A DNA stretch of 64,000 nt from Tisiphia sp964030975 (lineage in GTDB: Bacteria; Pseudomonadota; Alphaproteobacteria; Rickettsiales; Rickettsiaceae): the NCBI RefSeq assembly GCF_964030975.1, contig NZ_CAXIQH010000001.1:1674001-1738000 (forward strand), in the 5' to 3' direction. Below, one piece after another: positions 56,595 through 64,000 of this stretch. The notes beneath the pieces were generated by a model. That model did no database searches and was not told the DNA's origin. It worked only from the letters and a program-made list of their open reading frames with translations. Position numbers and translations under genes: made by a program. Every line of letters begins with the position of its first letter. Within the stretch, counting starts at the first letter, position 1.

Positions 56595-57764
56595 CTAGTT
56601 TCCTTTGAGTATTTCCTTATATAAATCTAAGGTTTTACTTAGCATTAAATCAAGAGAAAATTTATCGATTACTGCTTTTCTTGCCGCTTGTTGTATTTTC
56701 TTACCTTCATTGGTTTTAAGTATAGATAAGCAATGTTCAATTTTTTCTGCGAGATCAATTGGATCGTTTGGGTTGACATGAAATCCAGTATTTGTATCTG
56801 ATATTGTTTCAATAGCTCCACCAATATTTGTAGCAATTACTAGCTTTTCCATTGATTGTCCTTCAGTTATAGTTCGACCAAACGCTTCTGGCTCAATCGA
56901 AGTAGATAACACTATGTCTGAAATACCATAAAGACCGAGCATATCAACTTCATTACCGAAAATTTGAACTTTACTTTGTAGTTTCAATAAGTTTATAAGA
57001 GATTTCACTCGGTTTGTAAAATTTGGATGTTTAGATAAATCTCCAACCATGAGACAGTAGAAATCTAGATGTTTTAATTTGCCAAGTGCTTCAACAAGGG
57101 TAAGGTGTCCTTTCCAACTGGTAACTCTTGATGGTAATAATATTATAGGAGGAGTGTTATTAGATAGACCGTATTTCTTTTTATATTTTATTAATTTTTC
57201 TTCTGTAACATTTTTGGGATCAAAATAGCGATAATCTACCCCTCGACGTATTACCACAATTTGTTCTTCTAGAATTTTATAATTAGCTAATATATGCTGT
57301 TTTACAAAATTAGACACAGCTATGACTTTTTCACCTTTGATCATCACGCTATTATAGAAATGTTTGAACAAATTCGAGACGTTGTAAATGCCATGAAATG
57401 TTGTTAAAAATTTGGTATTAGTAGCCTTTGCTGCCATATAACAGCTCCAAGCTGGAGCTCTCGATCTTGCATGTACTATATCTACATCATATTCCTTAAT
57501 TATTTCTGATAGAATCCTTGCATTTTTCCATATTGAAAAAGGATTTTTAGTAGCACTATTCATAAAAACATGTGGTATATCTGCAGATACTAACTTTTCA
57601 ACTAATGAACCACCAGAGGAGACTACAATAACATTATAGTCAGCTTCTTTTAACATTTTAGCTACTTCAATTGTCCCTCGTTCTACTCCCCCAGAGAATA
57701 AAGCTGGAACTACTTGCAAAACGGTTGGTTTATGGTATCGTTTGGGTGAATTTGATGAAATCAT
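56595..57764 (-). CDS. glycosyltransferase family 4
   Basis: 389-residue GT-B fold enzyme, probably adding sugars to surface polysaccharide or lipopolysaccharide. N-terminal VVPALFSGGVERGTIEVAK matches the GT4 glycine loop. The donor-binding domain has LPSRVTSWKGHLTLVEAL, VGDLSKHP and the EPEAFGRTITEGQSMEKLVI block with the EX7E-type motif. The substrate is unknown. The ATG at 57764 (or the internal Met) lies 16 bases from the divergent hydrolase gene at 57781. Confidence 0.9.
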   Translation of the reverse strand: MISSNSPKRYHKPTVLQVVPALFSGGVERGTIEVAKMLKEADYNVIVVSSGGSLVEKLVSADIPHVFMNSATKNPFSIWKNARILSEIIKEYDVDIVHARSRAPAWSCYMAAKATNTKFLTTFHGIYNVSNLFKHFYNSVMIKGEKVIAVSNFVKQHILANYKILEEQIVVIRRGVDYRYFDPKNVTEEKLIKYKKKYGLSNNTPPIILLPSRVTSWKGHLTLVEALGKLKHLDFYCLMVGDLSKHPNFTNRVKSLINLLKLQSKVQIFGNEVDMLGLYGISDIVLSTSIEPEAFGRTITEGQSMEKLVIATNIGGAIETISDTNTGFHVNPNDPIDLAEKIEHCLSILKTNEGKKIQQAARKAVIDKFSLDLMLSKTLDLYKEILKGN

Positions 57765-57780
57765 TAATTAACTAATTTAA

Positions 57781-58659
57781 ATGAATAAACTATATAATAC
57801 AGAAAAGAAAAAATTTATCACTTATAATAATTATAAAAGTAACAAAAAAAACATGCCTTCCGTAATGTTCTTACATGGTTTGATGTCACATATGAATGGT
57901 ACAAAAGCTGTATTTCTTGAGAATTACTGCAAAACACAGGATTATAATTTTATCACATTTGATAATTTTGGTCATGGAAAATCATCAGGTAATTTTCTCG
58001 ATGAAACTATTGGCTCATGGCTTATGGGGGTTGAGATGGTATTAGATGAATTTCTCATATACTCAAATGATCCTATGAATGGGGGCAATAAACAAGGGGT
58101 GAGCGTACTAGGCGTACATGAAGTACGTGAGTACGCAAATACCCCGAAGTTTTGCGGAACCAATTCGCAGGAGCAGAAGAGTATACAACCAACTATTGTA
58201 ATAGGTTCCAGTATGGGAGCCTGGCTAGCCATTCTTGCTGCTATAAAATTTCCTAGTAAAATTTGTGGCGTTGTTGCTCTTGCTCCGGCAATAGATTTTA
58301 CAGAAACTATTTGGGAAAATTTAACTGAAATTCAAAAAATACAAATGCAGCAACAAAAATGGCTTGAGGTTGGTGGGCGTAATTGCAATGATACATATCC
58401 AATAAGTTATCAATTAATACTTGAAGCTAAAAATCACTTGTTACTAAACTCAAATAGTATTAATCTTAAGCAACCTGTTCATTTAATTCATGGGATGTTA
58501 GATGTTGACGTACCTTATACCATTTCAAGTAAGCTGGTAGAAAAAATTACTAGTGATATAGTAGTGATGAAATTAATAAAAGATGGACATCACAACCTTG
58601 CACGAGAATCAGATTTAGCTATAATTGCTAATTCTTTGGAAGAAATAATAAATTATTAA
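57781..58659 (+). CDS. alpha/beta hydrolase with in-frame RPE
   Basis: 292 residues. Hydrolase motifs: FLHGLMSHMNGTKA (oxyanion loop), GSSMGAWLA (nucleophile Ser in GxSxG), HGMLDVDVPY (Asp) and KDGHHNLAR (His). An insert of about 30 residues after EFLIYSND (NGGNKQGVSVLGVHEVREYA and onward) comes from a palindromic element inserted in frame just before the strand leading to the nucleophile. The family normally has a short loop there. Substrate unknown. It overlaps no gene and is followed by the DUF2608 gene 5 bases later. Confidence 0.85.
   Translation: MNKLYNTEKKKFITYNNYKSNKKNMPSVMFLHGLMSHMNGTKAVFLENYCKTQDYNFITFDNFGHGKSSGNFLDETIGSWLMGVEMVLDEFLIYSNDPMNGGNKQGVSVLGVHEVREYANTPKFCGTNSQEQKSIQPTIVIGSSMGAWLAILAAIKFPSKICGVVALAPAIDFTETIWENLTEIQKIQMQQQKWLEVGGRNCNDTYPISYQLILEAKNHLLLNSNSINLKQPVHLIHGMLDVDVPYTISSKLVEKITSDIVVMKLIKDGHHNLARESDLAIIANSLEEIINY
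58077..58172 (+). repeat. RPE-type palindromic unit inside a gene
   Basis: GGGGGCAATAAACAAGGGGT ... GCGTACATGAAGTACGTGAGTACGC-type palindrome ... GAAGTTTTGCGGAACC. The same unit, split by another repeat, is at 53232-53295 and 53600-53620; a piece lies near 48322-48350. Here its length keeps the reading frame and it adds about 30 residues to the hydrolase. Confidence 0.75.
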
Positions 58660-58664
58660 AACTA

Positions 58665-59426
58665 ATGAACAGACATACATTTACTAAAACAACTAAAGTC
58701 TCAGATTTTTTAAGAATCTCAGAAGTAATAGATAAGCTAGATCAAGATAGTTTGGCACTTTTTGACGTGGATGACGTACTGATCATGGATCAAGATGAAT
58801 ATCGCTTAACTCACCCTTATAGACTTGAATGGCGTGCTGAAAGTAAAAACCGCCTTACCAGAGAAGAAAGGCAACTTTTTTTTAGTATTATTTTAAAAAA
58901 TCGTACTATTCGCTTAGTGGATCCCCATATAAATGATATACTTAATAAATTATGGGAGAAGCAAATTCCAACTGCTGCTCTGACTAAATTATATACAGGT
59001 CGGTTCGGTGTTATTGAGGATTTTACTGATTGGCGTTTAAAAGAGCTGAAAGGAATAAATATAGATTTTATGAAATCTACTCCCATAAAAGAGGAAATAT
59101 TAATTGATGGATTACATGGTAAGAATGGTATACCAATGATGAAAGAAGGGGTGATTCTTACTGCTGATATTGATAAAGGTGCAGTATTAGAGAATATTTT
59201 ACACAACAGGAATTACTATCCTAAAACCATAATATTCGTTGATGATGTTTTAGAAAATATTGAGTCGGTGGAAAAAATATGTACTAAATTACAAATTAAT
59301 TTTTATGGGTTTGAATTTAACGGAGCTTCTCTAGTGCCAGAAGCAGAACTTGATAAGAAAAGTGAAAAAATTCGTTTTGAGATACTAGAGAAAGAACATC
59401 GTTGGGTAACAGATTTAAAACTTTAA
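58665..59426 (+). CDS. DUF2608-family HAD-like protein
   Basis: 253 residues. The N-terminal LALFDVDDVLIM carries the DxD motif of the HAD phosphatase superfamily, and later TIIFVDDVLENIESVE gives the acidic motif; a middle PTAALTKLYTG supplies the Thr/Lys motif. DUF2608 proteins are typical of intracellular bacteria, with no known substrate. ATG at 58665, 5 bases after the hydrolase stop. No signal peptide is obvious. Confidence 0.8.
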   Translation: MNRHTFTKTTKVSDFLRISEVIDKLDQDSLALFDVDDVLIMDQDEYRLTHPYRLEWRAESKNRLTREERQLFFSIILKNRTIRLVDPHINDILNKLWEKQIPTAALTKLYTGRFGVIEDFTDWRLKELKGINIDFMKSTPIKEEILIDGLHGKNGIPMMKEGVILTADIDKGAVLENILHNRNYYPKTIIFVDDVLENIESVEKICTKLQINFYGFEFNGASLVPEAELDKKSEKIRFEILEKEHRWVTDLKL

Positions 59427-59440
59427 ATATTATATTTGAA

Positions 59441-60457
59441 ATGTTAAATAAGTTAATTGTTTTTGTAAGTATATGCATTATTTCGTGCTGTACTATCGCT
59501 GAAGAACAAGAGGGCATTTTGGTAAAAGCCAGTAAAGTACAAATGGCTGATCTGTATAATGTTTTCACTGTTGTAGGGCAATGTAAAAATGATATGAGCC
59601 GGGATTATTATACAAATACTTCCGGTACGGTTGATATAATATCTAATGCCCAGGGTGGTAAGGTTCATAAAGGAGATGTTTTACTTATTATTGACCAAGA
59701 TTTAGCTGTGTCAACTAAGTCACAAGCAGAAGTATCTTTAAAAATGGCTATGGCTGCTTATAGTCGTGATAAGGCATTATATGCCAAAAAATATATTAGT
59801 AGCGATGTGCTAGAAAAATCAAATAGTGCTTTAGAAGTAGCTAAGCTTGCTTTTGCCAAAGCGATGAATAGTTACAACGATATGGTTATTATAGCACCAT
59901 TTGATGGAAATATTGGTATAATAAAACTGAGAATAGGGGATAAGGTAGAGCAAGGAAAGTATCTTTTTAGCATTATTGCTCAAGATTCTACCACTAAGAG
60001 TATTTTAATGGAGTTACCTGAGGGGCTTTATAATCAGGTGTCAAGATCCACTGATTTAGTAATAACTGAGAATAATGGTGATAAGATTAATGGGAAAATT
60101 GCTGAAATCTCGCAATATGTTTCAGATAATGGCACTATAAGTGCTAAAATTATTGTTGATTCTAATAGTAATATTGTACATAGAAGCTATGTGCATATAG
60201 ACTTAATTCTTAATAAACATAGGAATTTAGCAGTAGCTAGTCAATCAGTACAGAGTAATAGTAAAGGTGAGTATTTTGTATATAAACTTAATGATAACAA
60301 AGTTCAACAACTTTATGTTAAGCTAGGGACTAGTCTAAATGGTCTAACAGAGATTATTTCAGATGAAATCAAGGAAGGAGATATGGTGATAGTGGAAGGG
60401 ATTACTAAGATTAATGACGGTAGCATAGTGAAATTATTATATAGTGAAACCTATTGA
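59441..60457 (+). CDS. efflux periplasmic adaptor (membrane fusion protein), 3' end altered by MITE
   Basis: HlyD/AcrA-type adaptor that links an inner-membrane pump to the outer membrane. A signal peptide is seen (about residues 1-20, MLNKLIVFVSICIISCCTIA, with a Cys that could be lipid-modified). The barrel-sandwich halves are VDIISNAQGGKVHKGDVLLI and MVIIAPFDGNIGIIKLRIGD, separated by a helical hairpin. The last residues (YSETY and stop) come from MITE copy H, so the native C-terminus is replaced. I chose ATG 59441; an upstream frame from 59402 overlaps the DUF2608 gene. Confidence 0.85.
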   Translation: MLNKLIVFVSICIISCCTIAEEQEGILVKASKVQMADLYNVFTVVGQCKNDMSRDYYTNTSGTVDIISNAQGGKVHKGDVLLIIDQDLAVSTKSQAEVSLKMAMAAYSRDKALYAKKYISSDVLEKSNSALEVAKLAFAKAMNSYNDMVIIAPFDGNIGIIKLRIGDKVEQGKYLFSIIAQDSTTKSILMELPEGLYNQVSRSTDLVITENNGDKINGKIAEISQYVSDNGTISAKIIVDSNSNIVHRSYVHIDLILNKHRNLAVASQSVQSNSKGEYFVYKLNDNKVQQLYVKLGTSLNGLTEIISDEIKEGDMVIVEGITKINDGSIVKLLYSETY

Positions 60458-60579
60458 ATTAGGTGATACAAACTTTGTGTCATACCTGCGAAAGCAGGTA
60501 TCTAGATTCCCGCCTACGCGGGAATGACAACTTACAATAGTTATGTTCTTTATCACCTAATCCTATAGGCATAACTATA
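60440..60579 (+). mobile_element. 140-bp MITE, copy H
   Basis: Complete copy from TATAGTGAAACCTATTGAAT to CCTATAGGCATAACTATA. Its fourth to sixth codons in the upstream frame end with TGA, so it supplies the stop of the adaptor gene. Confidence 0.88.
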
Positions 60580-60607
60580 GCTATAGATCAAATAAAGGAG
60601 AGAAAAT

Positions 60608-61579
60608 ATGGAATATATATTATTAGTTTGTAGTATTGTGGCAATTCTTATTATCATACAGATGGTTAAGGTTGTACCACAACAACAAGCATGGATTGTT
60701 GAGAAGTTTGGGAAGTTCGATAAGGTTTTGCAGCCTGGCTTGAATATTTTGATACCAGTGATTCAAAGAGTAGCATATAAACACACTTTGAAGGAAGAAG
60801 CGATTGATGTGACTGCTCAAACAGCCATTTCCAATGATAATGTTACGTTATTAATAGATGGTGTTTTATATGTAAAAATTGTCGATCCAGTTGCCGCATC
60901 TTATGGGGTTAATAGTCCATATTATGCCATTACCCAGCTTGCACAGACAACCATGCGTTCAGAAATAGGTAAATTACCATTAGATAGAACTTTTGAAGAA
61001 CGAGAAACCTTGAACATTGCTATTGTCTCTGCTATTAACCAAGCGGCAGTAAATTGGGGGATACAATGTATGCGTTATGAAATTAAAGACATTCAGCCAC
61101 CACAAACAATACTTAAAGCTATGGAGTTACAAGTTGCGGCAGAACGCCAGAAACGAGCCCAAATTTTAGACTCAGAAGGCAATAGACAAGCAAAAATAAA
61201 TCATGCGGAAGGTGAGAAGGCTCAAGTTGTATTAAATTCTGAAGCTTCCTATATTGACCAAGTAAATAGGGCTAAGGGTGAGGCTGAAGCAATAGGATTA
61301 GTCGCCATGGCTACTGCTAAAAGTATTGAGCTTATAGCCGCCTCTATTCAAAAATCTGGAGGTAACGATGCAGTATCTTTAAAAATCGCTGAACAATATA
61401 TATCTGCTTTTGGCGAATTAGCCAAGGATAGTAATACAGTAATTCTCCCGGCAAATCTTTCTGAGCCCGGAAGTTTTATAACTCAAGCTCTAAGTATTTT
61501 TGATCAGCTGAAATCAGTGAACGATAAAAAATTACCTAAGGAATCATCTATGAAGAAAAAACTTAGTGCTAGTGAATAA
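60608..61579 (+). CDS. SPFH/stomatin-like membrane protein (QmcA type)
   Basis: 323 residues. An N-terminal membrane segment (about residues 3-21) is followed by the SPFH/Band 7 domain: VVPQQQAWIVEKFGKFDKVL, PGLNILIPVIQRVAYKH, DGVLYVKIVDP, and a helical tail (ERQKRAQILDSEGNRQAKIN). Such proteins form membrane microdomain oligomers and modulate FtsH proteases. ATG at 60608 with AAGGAGAGAAA upstream. It follows MITE copy H. Confidence 0.92.
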   Translation: MEYILLVCSIVAILIIIQMVKVVPQQQAWIVEKFGKFDKVLQPGLNILIPVIQRVAYKHTLKEEAIDVTAQTAISNDNVTLLIDGVLYVKIVDPVAASYGVNSPYYAITQLAQTTMRSEIGKLPLDRTFEERETLNIAIVSAINQAAVNWGIQCMRYEIKDIQPPQTILKAMELQVAAERQKRAQILDSEGNRQAKINHAEGEKAQVVLNSEASYIDQVNRAKGEAEAIGLVAMATAKSIELIAASIQKSGGNDAVSLKIAEQYISAFGELAKDSNTVILPANLSEPGSFITQALSIFDQLKSVNDKKLPKESSMKKKLSASE

Positions 61580-61607
61580 CTTATAGCTAATCCGATTAGC
61601 ATTACTC

Positions 61608-61749
61608 CGTCATTGCGAGGAGTTACAAGTAGCGACGAAGCAATCCTGTTTTGTGTCATCCCTGCGAAAGTAGATATCTAGATTACCGCCGTTGCTAAGA
61701 ATGACAACTTACAATTGCTTCGTCGTGCTTACGTACTCCTCGCAATGAC
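61608..61749. repeat. composite palindromic repeats
   Basis: Outer arms CGTCATTGCGAGGAG and CTCCTCGCAATGAC, inner CCTGCGAAAGTAG and GATTACCGCCGTTG units, with GACAACTTACAATTGCTTCG showing the junction of two repeat families. It fills the gap before the histidine kinase. Confidence 0.65.
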
Positions 61750-61811
61750 CAGTTTATCATGGCTAAAACCTTCTCGGGTACTATATACTCTAAATAATAT
61801 GTGTAAATCTA

Positions 61812-63287
61812 ATGATTCAAAATAAGTATATTGTTAGACTGGCGTTCTTTGGGTTGTTTATAAATATCATTGTCAACATGATTTACTATCGTTACTTCAT
61901 TATTGAAGAAATGATTTTAAAACAAGTTGGAGAAGCAAATATTAAAATAGCTAATGTTTACACAAAAAATGTCTGGAATAGGAATAAAACTGCTGTAAAT
62001 AAATTACATGAATTTGGTTATATAAACTTATTACAAGATGCTGATTTTATTAAGTTTGCAACTACTTCAGTTGATATTTTTGTTAATCTCAATGCCTATA
62101 TTTCTTTATATGATCTACAAGGTAATAAAGTCATAACCAGCTCTCCAATTCAAGTAACAAGTCAAGTGAATTTTCCTGAAGAGAATTTATATCAAAGGAT
62201 TATTAGCCAAATTGATAAATATTTTTTAAAGGAGCTGGTTGTAGAACAAGCCTTTAACAAAGCTTTTAAAGGAATAACAAGTCATGTATTAATCCCTAGA
62301 GCTATATTCCATATGTCAGGGAAAGTAGAGAAGACATCTTGTATAACAAGTTATATTCCAATAATAAACCGCAGCCTATCTAGCTACCCTGTTGATGGTG
62401 TATTAGAGATTAATACCAATATTACTAGTTTATGGTCAAGTATTATAGAGCTGGAAGAAACAGTATTACTAACCTTTTTTATTATTTTGGTAATATTCTT
62501 AGTTATAGTTACAAGTAATACAAATTATGCCCAGAAAATTATAGATCAACAATTCGAGACTAATAAAGCATTAGAGGAAGCAGTAGTTAAGGTTAGAAAT
62601 GAAAGTTCGGCTCATACTAAATTTTTTGCCAATGTTAGTCATGAGCTACGTACCCCTCTAAATGCTATTATAGGTTTTTCAGAAATTATGATGTCTACAC
62701 CTTACAATAAAGACCATGATAATTATATAAAAGATATTAACAGTGCGGGTAAGCATTTACTCAGTATAATAACCGATATATTAGATTTGTCCAAAGCATC
62801 TGCTGACAAGCTATTAGTTGATTTTATCGAGTTAGATCTAAATAAATTAATTACTTCTACTGTAAGGATAATGAAGCCAAGAGCTGATCAGGTATCAGTG
62901 GAATTAATTGAAAAATTACCAAAAGAACATATTGTTATAAAAGCAGACCCCAAAAGACTTAAACAAGTATTTTTTAACCTTTTATCTAATTCTATAAAAT
63001 TCACTAACTCATCAGGTACTATAACAATTTATGCTGAGAAAGATGAATCTAAAGGACTAGTTTATGTACAAGTTATAGATACTGGTATAGGAATTGATGA
63101 GAGAGATATTCCAAAAGTATTGTCAACCTTTGGTCAAATTGATAGTACCGTTGGCAGAAAATATCAAGGAACTGGTCTTGGTTTACCACTTACTCGCAAG
63201 TTGGTTGAACTAATGAAAGGTAAATTTGATTTACAAAGTAAAATAGGCATAGGCACTACCGTAACACTAACTTTTTCTTCTGATTAG
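61812..63287 (+). CDS. sensor histidine kinase
   Basis: 491 residues. Two membrane segments (about 8-28 and 218-237) flank an extracytoplasmic sensor domain. The HisKA domain has FFANVSHELRTPLNAIIGFS (phospho-His near residue 276). The ATPase domain has FFNLLSNSIKFTNSSG (N box), VIDTGIGIDERD (G1) and KYQGTGLGLPLTRKLV (G2). PleC-like kinases of this layout occur in rickettsiae. No response regulator adjoins it. ATG at 61812. Confidence 0.93.
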   Translation: MIQNKYIVRLAFFGLFINIIVNMIYYRYFIIEEMILKQVGEANIKIANVYTKNVWNRNKTAVNKLHEFGYINLLQDADFIKFATTSVDIFVNLNAYISLYDLQGNKVITSSPIQVTSQVNFPEENLYQRIISQIDKYFLKELVVEQAFNKAFKGITSHVLIPRAIFHMSGKVEKTSCITSYIPIINRSLSSYPVDGVLEINTNITSLWSSIIELEETVLLTFFIILVIFLVIVTSNTNYAQKIIDQQFETNKALEEAVVKVRNESSAHTKFFANVSHELRTPLNAIIGFSEIMMSTPYNKDHDNYIKDINSAGKHLLSIITDILDLSKASADKLLVDFIELDLNKLITSTVRIMKPRADQVSVELIEKLPKEHIVIKADPKRLKQVFFNLLSNSIKFTNSSGTITIYAEKDESKGLVYVQVIDTGIGIDERDIPKVLSTFGQIDSTVGRKYQGTGLGLPLTRKLVELMKGKFDLQSKIGIGTTVTLTFSSD

Positions 63288-63720
63288 CTATACTGCTTTG
63301 AAGAATTAAATTTGCAAATATTGAATTATTCGAGTATATTTCCAATGATTCTTTTATTTACTTTTATAGCTAAGGGGAATGTTTTGGATAGCTTTTGTCT
63401 ATTAGTAAGGCAGACCGTAGGTCGACGAAGCAATCTAGAAAGTGATTAGAAATAGATTGCCACTACACTCACGTGGTCTCGCAATGAGGTTATAGGCACA
63501 GACGTCATTGCGAGGAGCCGCTTCGCTACGACACGGCAATCCAGAAAATTGCAACGGCAAAAATAAAACAGTGAGCTGTTTATTTGGATCGCCACGCCAC
63601 TTCGTGGCTCGCGATGACGGTTATTCGTTTCTATAACCTAGTATTTTAATCATTAGCTGCGACTTTTAGTGTACCCTGCTTAACGGGTTAGCTATAAAGT
63701 CTATTTTTAGAGATAATTTT
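63288..63720. repeat. gene-free stretch with two palindromic repeats
   Basis: At 63410-63487, GACCGTAGGTCGACGAAGCA pairs with a GTGGTCTCGCAATGAG arm. At 63502-63619, CGTCATTGCGAGGAGCCGCT pairs with CCACTTCGTGGCTCGCGATG around an AT-rich centre. A GGGTTAGCTATA end lies at 63685. No reading frame. Confidence 0.65.
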
Positions 63721-63897
63721 GTGGTATATATATTAATTGCTTTAAGTTTGACTACATTAATCTTAGTGATAGGCATTGTCTCTATGGCTATTGGTGGGAG
63801 ATTTGACAAGAAATTTGGTTCCAAATTAATGTCGTTACGGGTTATATTTCAAGCATTTGCTGTATGTGTTCTTGCTTTTCTCTATCTTTCAAAATAG
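63721..63897 (+). CDS. HIG1-domain small membrane protein
   Basis: 58 residues with two hydrophobic segments around a conserved loop: MAIGGRFDKKFGSKLMSLRV, which matches the alphaproteobacterial HIG1 pattern (G-x-F-N-x-x-x-x-x-x-L-M-x-x-R). Related mitochondrial proteins help assemble respiratory supercomplexes. The start is probably the GTG at 63721. It is too short to stand out in automatic gene finding but is well supported by its motif. Confidence 0.75.
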   Translation: MVYILIALSLTTLILVIGIVSMAIGGRFDKKFGSKLMSLRVIFQAFAVCVLAFLYLSK

Positions 63898-63947
63898 TAT
63901 ATCTACTCAAATAGTATTCATAAAAATTTGTAAGTTAATATCATAAT

Positions 63948-64000
63948 ATGCTTGATCTATTTAGCTTCAATGAGAAGAAGCCCAAAATTAATAATTCGTA
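63948..64000 (+). CDS. partial gene at window end
   Basis: An ATG at 63948 opens MLDLFSFNEKKPKINNS and stays open to the edge, 50 bases after the HIG1 gene and on the same strand. Too short to identify. Confidence 0.35.
   Translation, partial: MLDLFSFNEKKPKINNS

Overview
The window comes from an AT-rich alphaproteobacterium of the Rickettsiaceae, either Rickettsia itself or a close symbiotic relative. The signs are rickettsial housekeeping genes (rpsF-rpsR-rplI, lepA, prfB, a PBP2 gene, uvrB, rho, mdh), decaying genes, and short palindromic repeats scattered between and inside genes, some read in frame as Rickettsia palindromic elements (RPEs) are. The species cannot be fixed from the sequence alone.

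Layout. 0-8 kb: ribosomal operon, a truncated lysozyme-like gene, a hemW stub, lepA, prfB (with its programmed frameshift site) and PBP2. 8-12 kb: a nest of insertion sequences (an IS110 split by an IS701-like element, itself split by a MITE, and by an IS5 that is split by an IS256). 12-22 kb: a truncated pepP, an IS66 split by an IS630, two tandem MFS transporters (one dead), and an IS110/IS1111-type element split by another DDE element. 22-28 kb: two Sel1-like paralogs, a coiled-coil protein and a TPR protein, all candidate host-interaction genes. 28-42 kb: recombinase fragments in inverted orientation, a glutamine-synthetase-like gene carrying four tandem in-frame RPE units, pgeF, two unknown genes (one split by IS630), an Rpn-type nuclease, a prophage portal remnant, inverted second copies of IS66 and IS1111, and tRNA-His. 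42-64 kb: grxC, uvrB, a single-chain restriction-modification gene split by IS630, an LplT-PlsC-Aas fusion, a DsbA-like protein, rho, mdh, envelope genes, a stomatin-like protein, a histidine kinase and a HIG1-domain protein.

The most interesting signals are in the mobile DNA. The 3' non-coding end of the IS1111-type element, present in two copies, contains two adjacent loop-like segments, each with a small central hairpin. Their arms match the target repeat and the element's own ends, which is the arrangement expected of a bridge RNA aimed at the genome's palindromic repeat. A 140-bp TA-flanked MITE occurs eight times and truncates or re-terminates genes. The three IS630 insertions can be removed on paper (element plus one TA) to restore an uninterrupted IS66 end and two open reading frames. 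Three unrelated IS families here carry A-rich -1 frameshift sites. The inverted IS66 and IS1111 pairs give this segment clear potential for inversion.
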